Shown piece after piece: positions 1 to 6,883 of a DNA stretch of 20,864 nucleotides. Made by a program: the position numbers and the translations under genes. Source of the stretch: CAZWVM01 sp964637705. GTDB lineage: Bacteria > UBA8481. Under the pieces are notes generated by a model, which saw nothing but the letters and a program-made list of their open reading frames with translations, had not been told where the DNA came from and searched no databases. Every line of letters begins with the position of its first letter. Within the stretch, counting starts at the first letter, position 1. The stretch is taken from the NCBI GenBank assembly GCA_964637705.1, contig CAZWVM010000048.1, positions 1 to 20,864 on the forward strand, given 5' to 3'.

Positions 1-73
1 TGCCTGGGGACGGAGTTGAACCGCCGACACGGGGATTTTCAGTCCCCTGCTCTACCAACTGAGCTACCCAGGC
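1..73 (-). tRNA. tRNA-Phe (anticodon GAA)
   Basis: The reverse strand folds into a full cloverleaf: acceptor GCCTGGG/CCCAGGC with discriminator A at position 1, D stem GCTC/GAGC, anticodon stem GGGGA/TCCCC around the loop CTGAAAA (anticodon GAA), and a T arm with loop TTCAACT. Any encoded CCA would lie beyond the left edge of the window. A good promoter sits just upstream at 87-115. Confidence 0.96.
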
Positions 74-86
74 TCTGGAACGACCG

Positions 87-115
87 AGTCTAGTCAAACG
101 AAGCCGTGAGCGCAA
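87..115 (-). promoter_or_regulatory. Predicted sigma70-type promoter of tRNA-Phe
   Basis: On the minus strand TTGCGC (110-115) is followed after 17 bp by TAGACT (87-92). The expected start falls about 7 nt downstream, a few bases before the mature tRNA 5' end at 73. The spacing and position fit a stable-RNA promoter; the hexamers match the consensus in 3/6 and 4/6 positions. Confidence 0.55.
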
Positions 116-139
116 GAGGATGGGCGTCGAGATCGAACT

Positions 140-181
140 AAAAGTACGGCCTTGTACACATGTTCCATTTCGTACTTTTTT
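140..181. repeat. 9-bp perfect inverted repeat in an AT-rich intergenic island
   Basis: AAAAGTACG (140-148) and CGTACTTTT (171-179) are exact reverse complements separated by 22 nt; the right arm runs into TTTTTT (176-181). It lies between the tRNA-Phe promoter and the ComEA-like gene, which diverge, so it does not end any visible gene. It could be an operator or a weak hairpin. Confidence 0.5.
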
Positions 182-235
182 CGGCATCCTTGAGCTGGGA
201 TTTCACGTGTTGCGTTCGGCACGTTGTTTGAATAG

Positions 236-844
236 ATGCAGAACATGATTCGGGAAATTGCCGAAACACTGCCTGTCGCCGCTGTCATGGCTCTTGTTGT
301 GGCTTTCGGGCTCAAGACGGGACGATCATCCGCCTTGAGGGAAACGGCGCCGGGGCATATCACGATGCAGTCCGTGACCGGCCTGCAATCGACGCTGAGA
401 GGCCGCCAGGCGGTGATCGCCGGCGAGGAATCGGCACGGGCGGACGCGAAACCGCCAAGTGAATCCTGCGGTCAGGAGACATCCGGCGATGAGATCACGC
501 GGCGAGACCGCTTCATCGAGCGCGTGCCCGACTCGGTCAAGGATGGTGTCCCCTTCTTCACCGTCCGGGACCTCGAGCCCCGCGGCACGCCGGGGCGGGC
601 CACGGGCGGAAACGGGAAGAATCCGTCGAACGGGGGCGCGATATCGACACCGGACCGTCTCTCCATCAACGACGCGACGGCGGACGAGCTCGAGACCATC
701 CCCGGCATCGGCTCCCACCGGGCGGGCATCCTGGTCTCGAACCGGCCCCGGGACGGATACCGGAACTGGGACGAGATCGACCGCCTGCCCGGCTTCGGAC
801 GGGGAACGATCGAAATGCTGAAATTGAACGCGGTCCTCGAATGA
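236..844 (+). CDS. ComEA-like helix-hairpin-helix protein, membrane-anchored
   Basis: A 202-residue protein. Residues about 13-27 form one hydrophobic membrane anchor. A low-complexity charged linker (about 30-140) follows, then a C-terminal ComEA-type tandem helix-hairpin-helix domain (about 142-202) with the typical SINDATADELETIPGIG start and the second hairpin LPGFGRG. In competent bacteria ComEA binds incoming double-stranded DNA at the outer face of the inner membrane or in the periplasm; that role is inferred here. The linker is longer than in a minimal ComEA. There is no clear Shine-Dalgarno before the ATG at 236. An alternative ATG at 245 lies 6 nt after a weak promoter-like pair (TTGCGT at 210, 17 bp, TAGATG at 233), so the true start may be 245. 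It is followed after 28 nt by an OB-fold gene. No other competence gene is visible. Confidence 0.8.
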   Translation: MQNMIREIAETLPVAAVMALVVAFGLKTGRSSALRETAPGHITMQSVTGLQSTLRGRQAVIAGEESARADAKPPSESCGQETSGDEITRRDRFIERVPDSVKDGVPFFTVRDLEPRGTPGRATGGNGKNPSNGGAISTPDRLSINDATADELETIPGIGSHRAGILVSNRPRDGYRNWDEIDRLPGFGRGTIEMLKLNAVLE

Positions 845-872
845 ATTCGGACGCGGAAAGGAGATGAATGTC

Positions 873-1187
873 ATGAACCTGGTGATCCTGGACGGGCGCA
901 TCAATTCCTCGATCGAGCGAGTGGCGGACGCACGCCGCGACCGCGCGCGCTTCGTGGTTGCGACAACGGGCGGAGCGCGCGTCGGTGTCGAGGTGCGCGG
1001 CAGCGGGGCTTCGCGCTTGCGGCGGGAATGGTCCTGCGGTGATTCCGTGCACGTGCGCGGTCACATCACGGCAGGCGGATTCGTCTCGGCCGACATCATC
1101 CGGCGGAAGAACCCTACCGAGGCGGACGGGCCGCAATTGGCCCTGGAACTACCCGGCATCCGCGGCACGGCGATGAGCGCGGCGTAG
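873..1187 (+). CDS. Small SSB/PriB-like OB-fold protein
   Basis: The 104-residue product starts MNLVILDGRI, like the first strand of single-stranded DNA-binding proteins, and continues with the OB-fold pattern FVVAT, then GDSVHVRGHI and GFVSADII. These match SSB strands ending in the conserved V-x-G-x-I segment. It is about the size of one OB domain (PriB-like length) and lacks the acidic C-terminal tip by which true SSB recruits partners, ending in AMSAA. AAAGGAG (857-863) touches an ATG at 864 but lies 9 nt before the ATG at 873, so 873 is chosen. It probably shares a transcript with the ComEA-like gene. DNA binding is inferred from the fold; a role in DNA uptake or a specialised repair step is possible but unproven. 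Confidence 0.68.
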   Translation: MNLVILDGRINSSIERVADARRDRARFVVATTGGARVGVEVRGSGASRLRREWSCGDSVHVRGHITAGGFVSADIIRRKNPTEADGPQLALELPGIRGTAMSAA

Positions 1188-1292
1188 AGAGAACGGACGC
1201 GGAGCGTTTCGCAAGGCTTCGGCAGCCGCCCTCCCTTGCCGGCAACTCCTGCCGCCCCGCCTCAAAGGCCCTTCGCGCCCGCTCGACCTGTG

Positions 1293-1301
1293 TGGTAGCA
1301 T
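1293..1301 (+). promoter_or_regulatory. Possible extended -10 promoter element for tRNA-Leu
   Basis: TGG followed by TAGCAT (1293-1301) resembles an extended -10 box ending 9 nt before the tRNA 5' end at 1311. No convincing -35 box is seen at 16-18 bp, so this is a weak call. Confidence 0.35.
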
Positions 1302-1310
1302 GGGGTCGGC

Positions 1311-1392
1311 GCGAGCGTGGCGGAACTGGCAGACGCACCAGATTTAGGATCTGGCGCCGCAAGGCTTGGGGGTTCGAGTCCCTCCGCTCGCA
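1311..1392 (+). tRNA. tRNA-Leu (anticodon TAG)
   Basis: An 82-nt class II tRNA. Acceptor GCGAGCG pairs with CGCTCGC (discriminator A at 1392), anticodon stem CCAGA/TCTGG encloses TTTAGGA (anticodon TAG, reading CTN leucine codons), there is a long variable arm, and the T loop is TTCGAGT. CCA is not encoded. It converges on murA, with 33 nt between them. Confidence 0.96.
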
Positions 1393-1396
1393 TGGA

Positions 1397-1422
1397 TAAA
1401 ACCCGTCAGACGGCCCCGACGG
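1397..1422 (-). terminator. Weak candidate terminator downstream of murA
   Basis: On the minus strand, after the murA stop, CCGTC and GACGG arms (1418-1422 with 1403-1407) form a 5-bp stem with a 10-nt loop, followed by GTTTTAT. The stem is short and the T tract has only four Ts. Confidence 0.3.
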
Positions 1423-1425
1423 CCC

Positions 1426-2697
1426 TCAGTTCGCGGTGTCGCGGTCCCGGCGTATGTTGGCTCCGAGAGCGGCCAGTTTCTCCTCGAACCTCTCGTAACC
1501 GCGGTCGATGTGGTAGACGCGCGTCACGACCGTCCGGTCGCGAGCGACGAGCCCGGCGAGGATGAGGGCGGCGGAGGCGCGAAGATCGGAGGCCATCACC
1601 TCGGCTCCGGATAGGTGCTCGACGCCGCGCACCCTCGCGACCGCGCCCTCGACCGCGATATCCGCCCCGAGCCGGCGCAGTTCGGCGACATGCATGAACC
1701 GGTTCTCGAAGATCGTCTCGTGGTACTCCGACACGCCGGGCGTCACGGTCGAAAGGGCCATCAGCTGGGCCTGGAGGTCGGTGGGAAACCCCGGGAAGAC
1801 CTCGGTCTTGACCGTGATGGGCTTCAAATCCGGCGAGGGCAGGACGCGGATCGTCTGACGCTCATCGTCGCATTCCAGCTCGCAGCCCGCCTCCTGCATC
1901 TTGTCGAGAAAGGCCTGCAGGTGAACCCGCGGCATCGGGTCGACCGTCACGTCGCCCCCGGTGAGCGCACCGGCGACGAGGAATGTCCCGGCCTCGATCC
2001 GGTCCGGCATCACCGGGTAGGTGCACCCCTTCAGGGTCTCCTTGCCGTGGATCTCGATCCGCTCCGTGCCCGCACCCCAGACCTCGCCGCCCATGGCATT
2101 GATGAAGTCCGCCAGGTCCGCGATCTCCGGTTCCTGCGCGCAATTCTCGAGGACCGTGGTGCCGTCGGCGAGCGCGGCGGCCATCATCAGGTTCTCGGTC
2201 GCGCCGACGGACGCGAAGGGCATGCGGTAGTTCCCCCCGCTCAGGCGCTCCGACTCGGCCACCACGTATCCTCCCTCGATCCGGATGTCCGCCCCCATCG
2301 CCTCCAGCCCCTTCAGGTGGATGTCGATCGGGCGGGTTCCGATGGCGCAACCTCCGGGCAGGGAGACGCGGGCATGCCCCTGGGTGGCCAGGAGCGGCCC
2401 GAGAACGAGTATCGAGGCGCGCATCGTCTTCACCAGCTCGTAATGCGCCTCGGGCTTGTCGACGGTGCGGGTCGAGATCGTGGCGCGTCCGCGATTGTCG
2501 AGGACGGCGTGGGCTCCGAGCGTGCGGAGAACGGCGAACATCGACTTGATGTCCCGGATCTGCGGCACGTTCTCCAGGTGTACGCGCCCCCGCGCCAGGA
2601 TGCACGCAGCCATGATCGGCAGGGCCGCGTTCTTCGAGCCCGATATCGGAACCGTCCCCTTGAGTCTCCGTCCCCCGTGAACAACGATCCTGTCCAT
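1426..2697 (-). CDS. murA: UDP-N-acetylglucosamine 1-carboxyvinyltransferase
   Basis: MurA transfers enolpyruvate from PEP to UDP-GlcNAc, the first committed step of cytoplasmic peptidoglycan precursor synthesis. The 423-residue length is normal. The N-terminal SGSKNAALP places the catalytic Lys-Asn pair at K22/N23, and GGCAIGTRPID carries the active-site cysteine at about C117. That cysteine, rather than Asp, predicts fosfomycin sensitivity by family knowledge. The EPSP-synthase-like domain runs the full length. The ATG at 2697 directly abuts the prmC stop, with GGAG about 5 nt upstream inside prmC, so it is translated as the last gene of rpmE-prfA-prmC-murA. It ends convergently with tRNA-Leu. 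Confidence 0.97.
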   Translation of the reverse strand: MDRIVVHGGRRLKGTVPISGSKNAALPIMAACILARGRVHLENVPQIRDIKSMFAVLRTLGAHAVLDNRGRATISTRTVDKPEAHYELVKTMRASILVLGPLLATQGHARVSLPGGCAIGTRPIDIHLKGLEAMGADIRIEGGYVVAESERLSGGNYRMPFASVGATENLMMAAALADGTTVLENCAQEPEIADLADFINAMGGEVWGAGTERIEIHGKETLKGCTYPVMPDRIEAGTFLVAGALTGGDVTVDPMPRVHLQAFLDKMQEAGCELECDDERQTIRVLPSPDLKPITVKTEVFPGFPTDLQAQLMALSTVTPGVSEYHETIFENRFMHVAELRRLGADIAVEGAVARVRGVEHLSGAEVMASDLRASAALILAGLVARDRTVVTRVYHIDRGYERFEEKLAALGANIRRDRDTAN

Positions 2698-3558
2698 CTA
2701 TCTCCGTCCTGTCATGAACCGGGTGCGGCCTGCAAGATCCGCCCGGAAACGGAACCGTTCCGGCCAGCGCCTCTCGAATCCTTCGCGCTGGTCCTCGCCG
2801 ATCTCGTACATGAGCAATCCTCCGGCCCGCACTCTATCATCGGCCAGTTCGATCGATCGTTCAATGATTTCGCGTCCGGTGGGACCTCCCCGCAGGGCGC
2901 GCGCCGGTTCCCAAGCCGCCACGTCCTCGGGCAGGACCGCGCCGTCAGGAACGTAGGGGAGGTTGGCGACGATCGCGTCGAACGTCCCGCCTCCGGGCGG
3001 ATACAGATCGGCCTCCACGATCTCGACGCGCTCCGCGAGGCCGTGTCGGGCAACGTTCCGCCGCGCCAGGTCGGCCGCGGAGGGCGAAATCTCCACGCAG
3101 GTCACGCGCGCGGCCGGACGCTCGATCGCGAGGGCTATTCCGATCGCTCCGCTTCCCGCCCCCTGGTCAAGAATGCACCACGGGGTGTCCCGCGGGATCT
3201 CCTCCAGCGCAACCTCGACCAGCTGCTCGGTCTCGGGTCTCGGGATCAGCACGTCCGCGGTGACGAAGAGGTCGATGCCGCGGAACGAGGCCTCCCCGAC
3301 GACGTAGGCCAGCGGCTCGCCCCGGCTCCGCCGGGCCACGTGCGAGCGGAAGACCGCCGCGACGCGGGGCGTGATCTCGGGGCGGCGCAGAAACAGCGGA
3401 TCCCTTCCCGCGGCAACGGCCGCCGCCTCCAGCATCCACCGCGACTCGCGCGCCGCGAGCGAGCCGTCCGGGCAGACTCCCTCAAGGGCCCGGCCGCCCC
3501 AGGAGACCGCTTCCGCGGCATTCTCGAAGCCCTGCCCGGGCCCCTCGAGGCCGGCCAT
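2698..3558 (-). CDS. prmC: Peptide chain release factor N5-glutamine methyltransferase (PrmC/HemK)
   Basis: PrmC methylates the glutamine of the GGQ motif in release factors, and its gene directly follows prfA, one of its substrates. The 286-residue protein has the N-terminal helical domain, REPLAYVVG (about 80-88), IPRPETE (105-111), a SAM-binding motif GAGSGAIG (about 133-140) and the substrate-amide motif at 199-202. That motif reads NLPY instead of the usual NPPY; Asn, the second Pro and Tyr are kept. The ATG at 3558 touches the prfA stop (TAGATG), indicating translational coupling; no strong Shine-Dalgarno is seen. The identification is firm from both motifs and context; the motif change is the only oddity. 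Confidence 0.94.
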   Translation of the reverse strand: MAGLEGPGQGFENAAEAVSWGGRALEGVCPDGSLAARESRWMLEAAAVAAGRDPLFLRRPEITPRVAAVFRSHVARRSRGEPLAYVVGEASFRGIDLFVTADVLIPRPETEQLVEVALEEIPRDTPWCILDQGAGSGAIGIALAIERPAARVTCVEISPSAADLARRNVARHGLAERVEIVEADLYPPGGGTFDAIVANLPYVPDGAVLPEDVAAWEPARALRGGPTGREIIERSIELADDRVRAGGLLMYEIGEDQREGFERRWPERFRFRADLAGRTRFMTGRR

Positions 3559-4644
3559 CTACGCGATCGCCGAGGCGCCGGAGAGACGCGCGTTCTGGTC
3601 GGCCAGCTGCAACGGCTCCACGAGCCGCTGCAATTCGCCGTCGAGAACGTCCTCGAGCGCATAAAGCGTCAGCTCGATGCGGTGATCGGTCACACGGCCC
3701 TGGGGATAGTTGTAGGTCCGGATCCGCTCCGAACGATCCCCGGAACCGACCATGGACCGCCGCGATGACGCCTGCTCGCTTCTTGTGCGCTCCTCGGCAT
3801 GCTCCTGCAGGCGCGCCCTCAGGACGCGCAGGGCCTTGTTCTTGTTCTTCAACTGGGACTTCTCGTCCTGGCAGGAAACGACGAGGCCGGTGGGGATATG
3901 GGTGACGCGCACCGCCGAGTCCGTGGTGTTGACGCTCTGGCCGCCGGGACCCGACGACCGGTAGACGTCGATCCTCAGGTCGTTCATGCTGATCTCGACC
4001 TCGACCTCGTCCGGCTCCGGCAATACCGCCACGGTCGCGGCCGAAGTGTGGATCCTTCCCGACGCCTCGGTCCGGGGGACCCTCTGGACTCGATGCACGC
4101 CGCCCTCGTATTTCAAGAGCGAGTAGGCGCCGCGCCCCTCCACCGAGAAGATGATCTCCTTGAACCCTCCGAGCTCGGTGCGGTTGGAGGAGATCAGGTC
4201 GGTTCGAAAGCCAGAGCGCTCGGCATAACGGGTATACATCTTGAAGAGGACCGCCGCGAACAACGCCGCCTCCTCGCCGCCCGTGCCCGCCCGGATCTCG
4301 ATGATCACGTTCTTCTCGTCCAGGGGATCTTTCGGCAGGAGTTTGCGTCGGAAATCGCTCTCGAGCCCCGTCATCTTCTCCTCGAGCGACTTGCGGTCGA
4401 CCTGGGCCATCTCGCGAAGCTCGGGATCGAGATCGGACTGCTCCAGGAGCCCGCGCACGTCTTCGAGTTCCCGGCAGGCGCGCGCGTATTCGCCGGCCGC
4501 CGCCAGAACCTCTTCCATTCCCGAGCGTTCACGCGACAGCTCGCGGATCGCCTTCATGTCGCCGGAGTCGGAAGCCGCAGCCAGGCGCGCCTCCAACGTC
4601 TGGAAGCGCGCCTCGACTTCGTCAGCCTTGTCTCGCAGATTCAC
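3559..4644 (-). CDS. prfA: Peptide chain release factor 1
   Basis: RF1 recognises UAA and UAG in the ribosomal A site and triggers peptide release. The 361-residue protein has the N-terminal coiled domain, the codon-reading P-x-T motif (PRT at about 190-192 in the context RVPRTEASGRIHT), and the catalytic GGQ at about 234-236 in SGPGGQSVNTTDSAVR. The P-x-T motif separates it from RF2, which has SPF. The start is GTG at 4644, preceded at good spacing by a strong Shine-Dalgarno GGAGGG. It lies 43 nt downstream of rpmE and abuts prmC. Confidence 0.97.
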   Translation of the reverse strand: MNLRDKADEVEARFQTLEARLAAASDSGDMKAIRELSRERSGMEEVLAAAGEYARACRELEDVRGLLEQSDLDPELREMAQVDRKSLEEKMTGLESDFRRKLLPKDPLDEKNVIIEIRAGTGGEEAALFAAVLFKMYTRYAERSGFRTDLISSNRTELGGFKEIIFSVEGRGAYSLLKYEGGVHRVQRVPRTEASGRIHTSAATVAVLPEPDEVEVEISMNDLRIDVYRSSGPGGQSVNTTDSAVRVTHIPTGLVVSCQDEKSQLKNKNKALRVLRARLQEHAEERTRSEQASSRRSMVGSGDRSERIRTYNYPQGRVTDHRIELTLYALEDVLDGELQRLVEPLQLADQNARLSGASAIA

Positions 4645-4687
4645 GGATTCCCTCCGCTCAACCCGGGATCGGGGGCGTCAGGGGTAT

Positions 4688-4897
4688 CTAACGGCGGTGC
4701 GGATCGGCGTACTTGCGGCGGAACCTCTCCACGCGACCGGCGGTGTCGATGAGCTTCTGGGTGCCGGTGAAGTAGGGGTGGCAGGCAGAGCAGAGATCGA
4801 GAGTGATCTCCTTGCGGGTCGAACGAGTCTGGAACGTGACCCCGCAGGCGCACTTGACCGTGCATTCCTGGTATTCCGGATGGCGGCCTTCTTTCAT
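4688..4897 (-). CDS. rpmE: 50S ribosomal protein L31 (zinc-binding type)
   Basis: The 69-residue protein matches L31: MKEGRHPEYQ at the start, four likely zinc ligands (C16, C18, C36, C39), the conserved ACHPYFTG and the C-terminal GRVERFRRKY. The four cysteines mark it as the C+ form, which binds zinc. The reading frame continues upstream without a stop, but the family length and the AAAAGGA Shine-Dalgarno about 9 nt before 4897 fix this ATG. It has its own predicted promoter and a 5'-terminal hairpin in the leader (4921-4943), suggesting separate regulation. It heads rpmE-prfA-prmC-murA. Confidence 0.96.
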   Translation of the reverse strand: MKEGRHPEYQECTVKCACGVTFQTRSTRKEITLDLCSACHPYFTGTQKLIDTAGRVERFRRKYADPHRR

Positions 4898-4920
4898 CGC
4901 AATCAATCCTTTTCGATCAT

Positions 4921-4943
4921 TTCGCCGACCGGGGGACGGCGAA
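4921..4943 (-). promoter_or_regulatory. Stem-loop at the predicted 5' end of the rpmE leader
   Basis: TTCGCCG (4937-4943 on the minus strand) pairs perfectly with CGGCGAA (4921-4927) around a 9-nt C-rich loop. The predicted transcription start (about 4942) would put this 7-bp stem at the extreme 5' end of the mRNA, just upstream of the Shine-Dalgarno. Several bacterial groups have structured L31 leaders that bind L31; whether this is one is inference. Confidence 0.45.
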
Positions 4944-4948
4944 GGGGG

Positions 4949-4976
4949 ATCATACCCGGTTTCAGGGTAAGTGCAA
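4949..4976 (-). promoter_or_regulatory. Predicted promoter of rpmE
   Basis: TTGCAC (4971-4976), a 16-bp spacer and TATGAT (4949-4954, 5/6 consensus) on the minus strand. The spacer overlaps the stop codon of the upstream secreted-protein gene. Expected start about 4942, giving a leader of about 45 nt. Confidence 0.5.
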
Positions 4977-5915
4977 TATCTTTGAGCGGCTCTCGTCATC
5001 CACGCCGGGACGCCCCGCTCCCTCGCCCCAGCCCGGCACACCGTGCCCTACCAATCGCCCCGCGAAAACGGTCGCGACGGCCTGATGATCCTCGGGTTCG
5101 GGACGGTGAACCATCGTTCCGATCCCCGGTTCGCGAGTCCTGGCCACCAGGCCATAGCGAAGGAGATCGTCGCTCTGGGGCGAGACGGGTGAAGAGACCT
5201 TGATGAGAACCTCTCCCCCTTTCCCGCCCGGCAGGTAGACCCGTTCCGTCAGTTGGCCGGGACGGGCCGATAGAGAGCGGCTGACGGTCGCATCGTTCAC
5301 GACGACAACCTCGAGGTCCGCAGAGCCATAGACCGGGCAGAGAGAGATGTCGAGAACAAAGCCGACGGGCAGAACCGTGCGGAAATAGCGCGTTCCGCGC
5401 GCCTCGACCGCAACGAGTCGACCGACGGGCAGAACCACGGCCTCGGCCGCACTGCGGCCGTTCGAGGGGCGCTGAGGAACGAAGAGGGTACCGGGCGCCG
5501 CCGGGGGCGACGATGAGGCCGGGGCCTGAGCGCGATCCCAGGAGGTCTTGAGGCGGAACTGGGCCGGCTTCGCGAACGGCGAAATGACGCGGACGAGGTA
5601 ACGGTCCCCCCGAGAGAGGCGCAACGTCACCTTGTCGGGAACAGCGCCCTCGCGACGCGATTCGGCGGCCGGGCTGCCCGAGAAATGAACCGCAGCCAGG
5701 TCCACTTCTCCGTTCGTCGGCGTCACTTCCACGTCGAGGAACCCGTCCTGTTCGGCCACGACATCGAAGTAGAGCGAGGTGCGGACCGTGCCGGAAATCT
5801 CCTCGCCGATCACCAGGCGGCGGGCCGTCGATGGTGATGTCCCTCCATCCTCCGCCAACGCCGGCAGGATCGACAGGAGCAGAAGGACGGGAATCCACCT
5901 GGCGATCGTCTTCAT
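4962..5915 (-). CDS. Secreted protein with two PPC-like beta-sandwich domains
   Basis: I do not recognise a specific function. The 317-residue product starts with a clear signal peptide (MKTIARW, a hydrophobic core of leucines, cleavage likely after ALA at about 21). It then has two similar domains (about 31-125 and 153-261) resembling bacterial pre-peptidase C-terminal domains: A-x-x-L-x-x-G-x-x-x-x-G openings followed by YFDVVAEQDGFLDVEV and a closing YLVRVISP strand. A Pro/Ser-rich linker separates them. There is no catalytic motif, so a binding or envelope-structural role is most likely. The frame extends far upstream, but the ATG at 5915 shares one base with the upstream stop (TGATG) and begins the signal peptide, so it is chosen. 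The preceding gene is also secreted and probably a partner. Confidence 0.7.
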   Translation of the reverse strand: MKTIARWIPVLLLLSILPALAEDGGTSPSTARRLVIGEEISGTVRTSLYFDVVAEQDGFLDVEVTPTNGEVDLAAVHFSGSPAAESRREGAVPDKVTLRLSRGDRYLVRVISPFAKPAQFRLKTSWDRAQAPASSSPPAAPGTLFVPQRPSNGRSAAEAVVLPVGRLVAVEARGTRYFRTVLPVGFVLDISLCPVYGSADLEVVVVNDATVSRSLSARPGQLTERVYLPGGKGGEVLIKVSSPVSPQSDDLLRYGLVARTREPGIGTMVHRPEPEDHQAVATVFAGRLVGHGVPGWGEGAGRPGVDDESRSKILHLP

Positions 5916-6814
5916 CACCGGACCTCGACCTTCAGACCATAGGATCCCTCGCCCTTCAGGGAGACGAGGTAGTGGCCATCCGTGGGCGCCGCGACATTGA
6001 CGATTCGGCCCTCGGAGCCTTCCTTCTCCGAGCGGTCGAACGCGCCCCGTTCGGCCTGAACGCGGAAGGCGCACGACCCGGCGACATGCACGCTGAATCC
6101 CAGCCGGTTCGGCACGTACACGCGATAGGTCACGACGGCCCCGGCGGACGGGAAGGAACCGGTCTTCCACTCGCCGGTTCCCAAAGTCACGGCCGGCGCG
6201 CGGTGATCGATGCTGCCCGGCGGCGGCGGCGAAACCGTCTCGCGCGGCGGCGAGGAAGCCGCGACCGGCGGAGCCGGGGAGGTGGCCGTCGCGACCGCGG
6301 GCGCGGCGGATGGTGCCGGCGTGGCCGGGGATGCAGGGGCGGGGGATGAAGCCGGGGGCGTGGAAACCGCGGGTGGGACCGGGGCGACCGGCGCGGGCGC
6401 GGAGGCCGCCCTCGCCGGCTCGATGACCGTGTCCCGGATGTCGCCGATACCGTAGTAGGACGTCAAGATCACCGGCGCGCCGCGTCCGTCACCGCGCGTT
6501 CGAACCGTCACCTCGACCAAGCCCGCCGCGTGAATCGGAATCACGCATTCGGCTGAACCCGCGGCGTCCTCAACGACCGCCATGGCCTCGCCGGAGGATA
6601 CCGCAAGGGACTGAAGGGCGGGGCAGGAGGCGGTGACCCAGAGCACGGAAGGACCGGCCGCGTTGATCTTGAAGGTGACGAGAGACTGGTCCGGAAAGCT
6701 CAGACGCGCTCCGGCCGGGAATATCTCGGCCGCGACCGGCGCCGCGCCGGATCCGAGGGCCGGGAGGGACGCGCAAAGAAGGAAAACCGGGATTCGACGG
6801 AGTTCGCGGAGCAT
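5915..6814 (-). CDS. Secreted protein, two beta-rich domains with a Pro/Ala linker
   Basis: Function unknown. The 299-residue product has a signal peptide (MLRELRRIPVFLLC onward, cleavage probably near residue 29 after VAA), a beta-rich domain (about 30-130), a long Pro/Ala/Ser linker (about 134-200) and a second PPC-like domain (about 210-299) ending in YLVSLKGEGSYGLKVEV. The C in FLLC is not preceded by a small residue, so it is not a lipoprotein. The frame is open up to 6877, but a strong promoter (TGGACA, 17 bp, TATGAT) ends 6 nt before the ATG at 6814, which also starts the signal peptide. This start is chosen, and the mRNA may be leaderless. It is translationally coupled to the next PPC-like gene. 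Confidence 0.7.
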   Translation of the reverse strand: MLRELRRIPVFLLCASLPALGSGAAPVAAEIFPAGARLSFPDQSLVTFKINAAGPSVLWVTASCPALQSLAVSSGEAMAVVEDAAGSAECVIPIHAAGLVEVTVRTRGDGRGAPVILTSYYGIGDIRDTVIEPARAASAPAPVAPVPPAVSTPPASSPAPASPATPAPSAAPAVATATSPAPPVAASSPPRETVSPPPPGSIDHRAPAVTLGTGEWKTGSFPSAGAVVTYRVYVPNRLGFSVHVAGSCAFRVQAERGAFDRSEKEGSEGRIVNVAAPTDGHYLVSLKGEGSYGLKVEVR

Positions 6815-6820
6815 GGTCCG

Positions 6821-6849
6821 ATCATAGTCAATGCCCCGCGGACTGTCCA
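6821..6849 (-). promoter_or_regulatory. Strong predicted promoter, possibly giving a leaderless mRNA
   Basis: TGGACA (6844-6849, 5/6 consensus), 17-bp spacer, TATGAT (6821-6826, 5/6). Only 6 nt (CGGACC) separate the -10 box from the ATG at 6814, so the expected transcription start is the A of the start codon. No Shine-Dalgarno is present. Confidence 0.65.
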
Positions 6850-6883
6850 GAGATGTCGAACCGAGGCGATCCCGCACCGGCGG

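Noticed and set aside
864..872. ATG at 864 as the start of the SSB-like gene
   Set aside because: The Shine-Dalgarno AAAGGAG ends at 863, leaving no spacer; the ATG at 873 has 9 nt spacing and begins the conserved OB strand.
1317..1565. Plus-strand reading frame beginning MAELADAPDLGSG over the tRNA-Leu
   Set aside because: It is the translation of the tRNA gene itself, a well-known false ORF type, and then runs antisense through murA.
6190..6420. GC-rich repetitive stretch inside the secreted protein gene as a DNA repeat or CRISPR-like array
   Set aside because: It encodes the Pro/Ala/Ser linker in frame, with no regular unit or spacer pattern.
6770..6814. Lipoprotein signal (FLLC) in the first secreted PPC-like protein
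   Set aside because: The residue before the Cys is Leu, not Ala/Gly/Ser, so the lipobox is not met.
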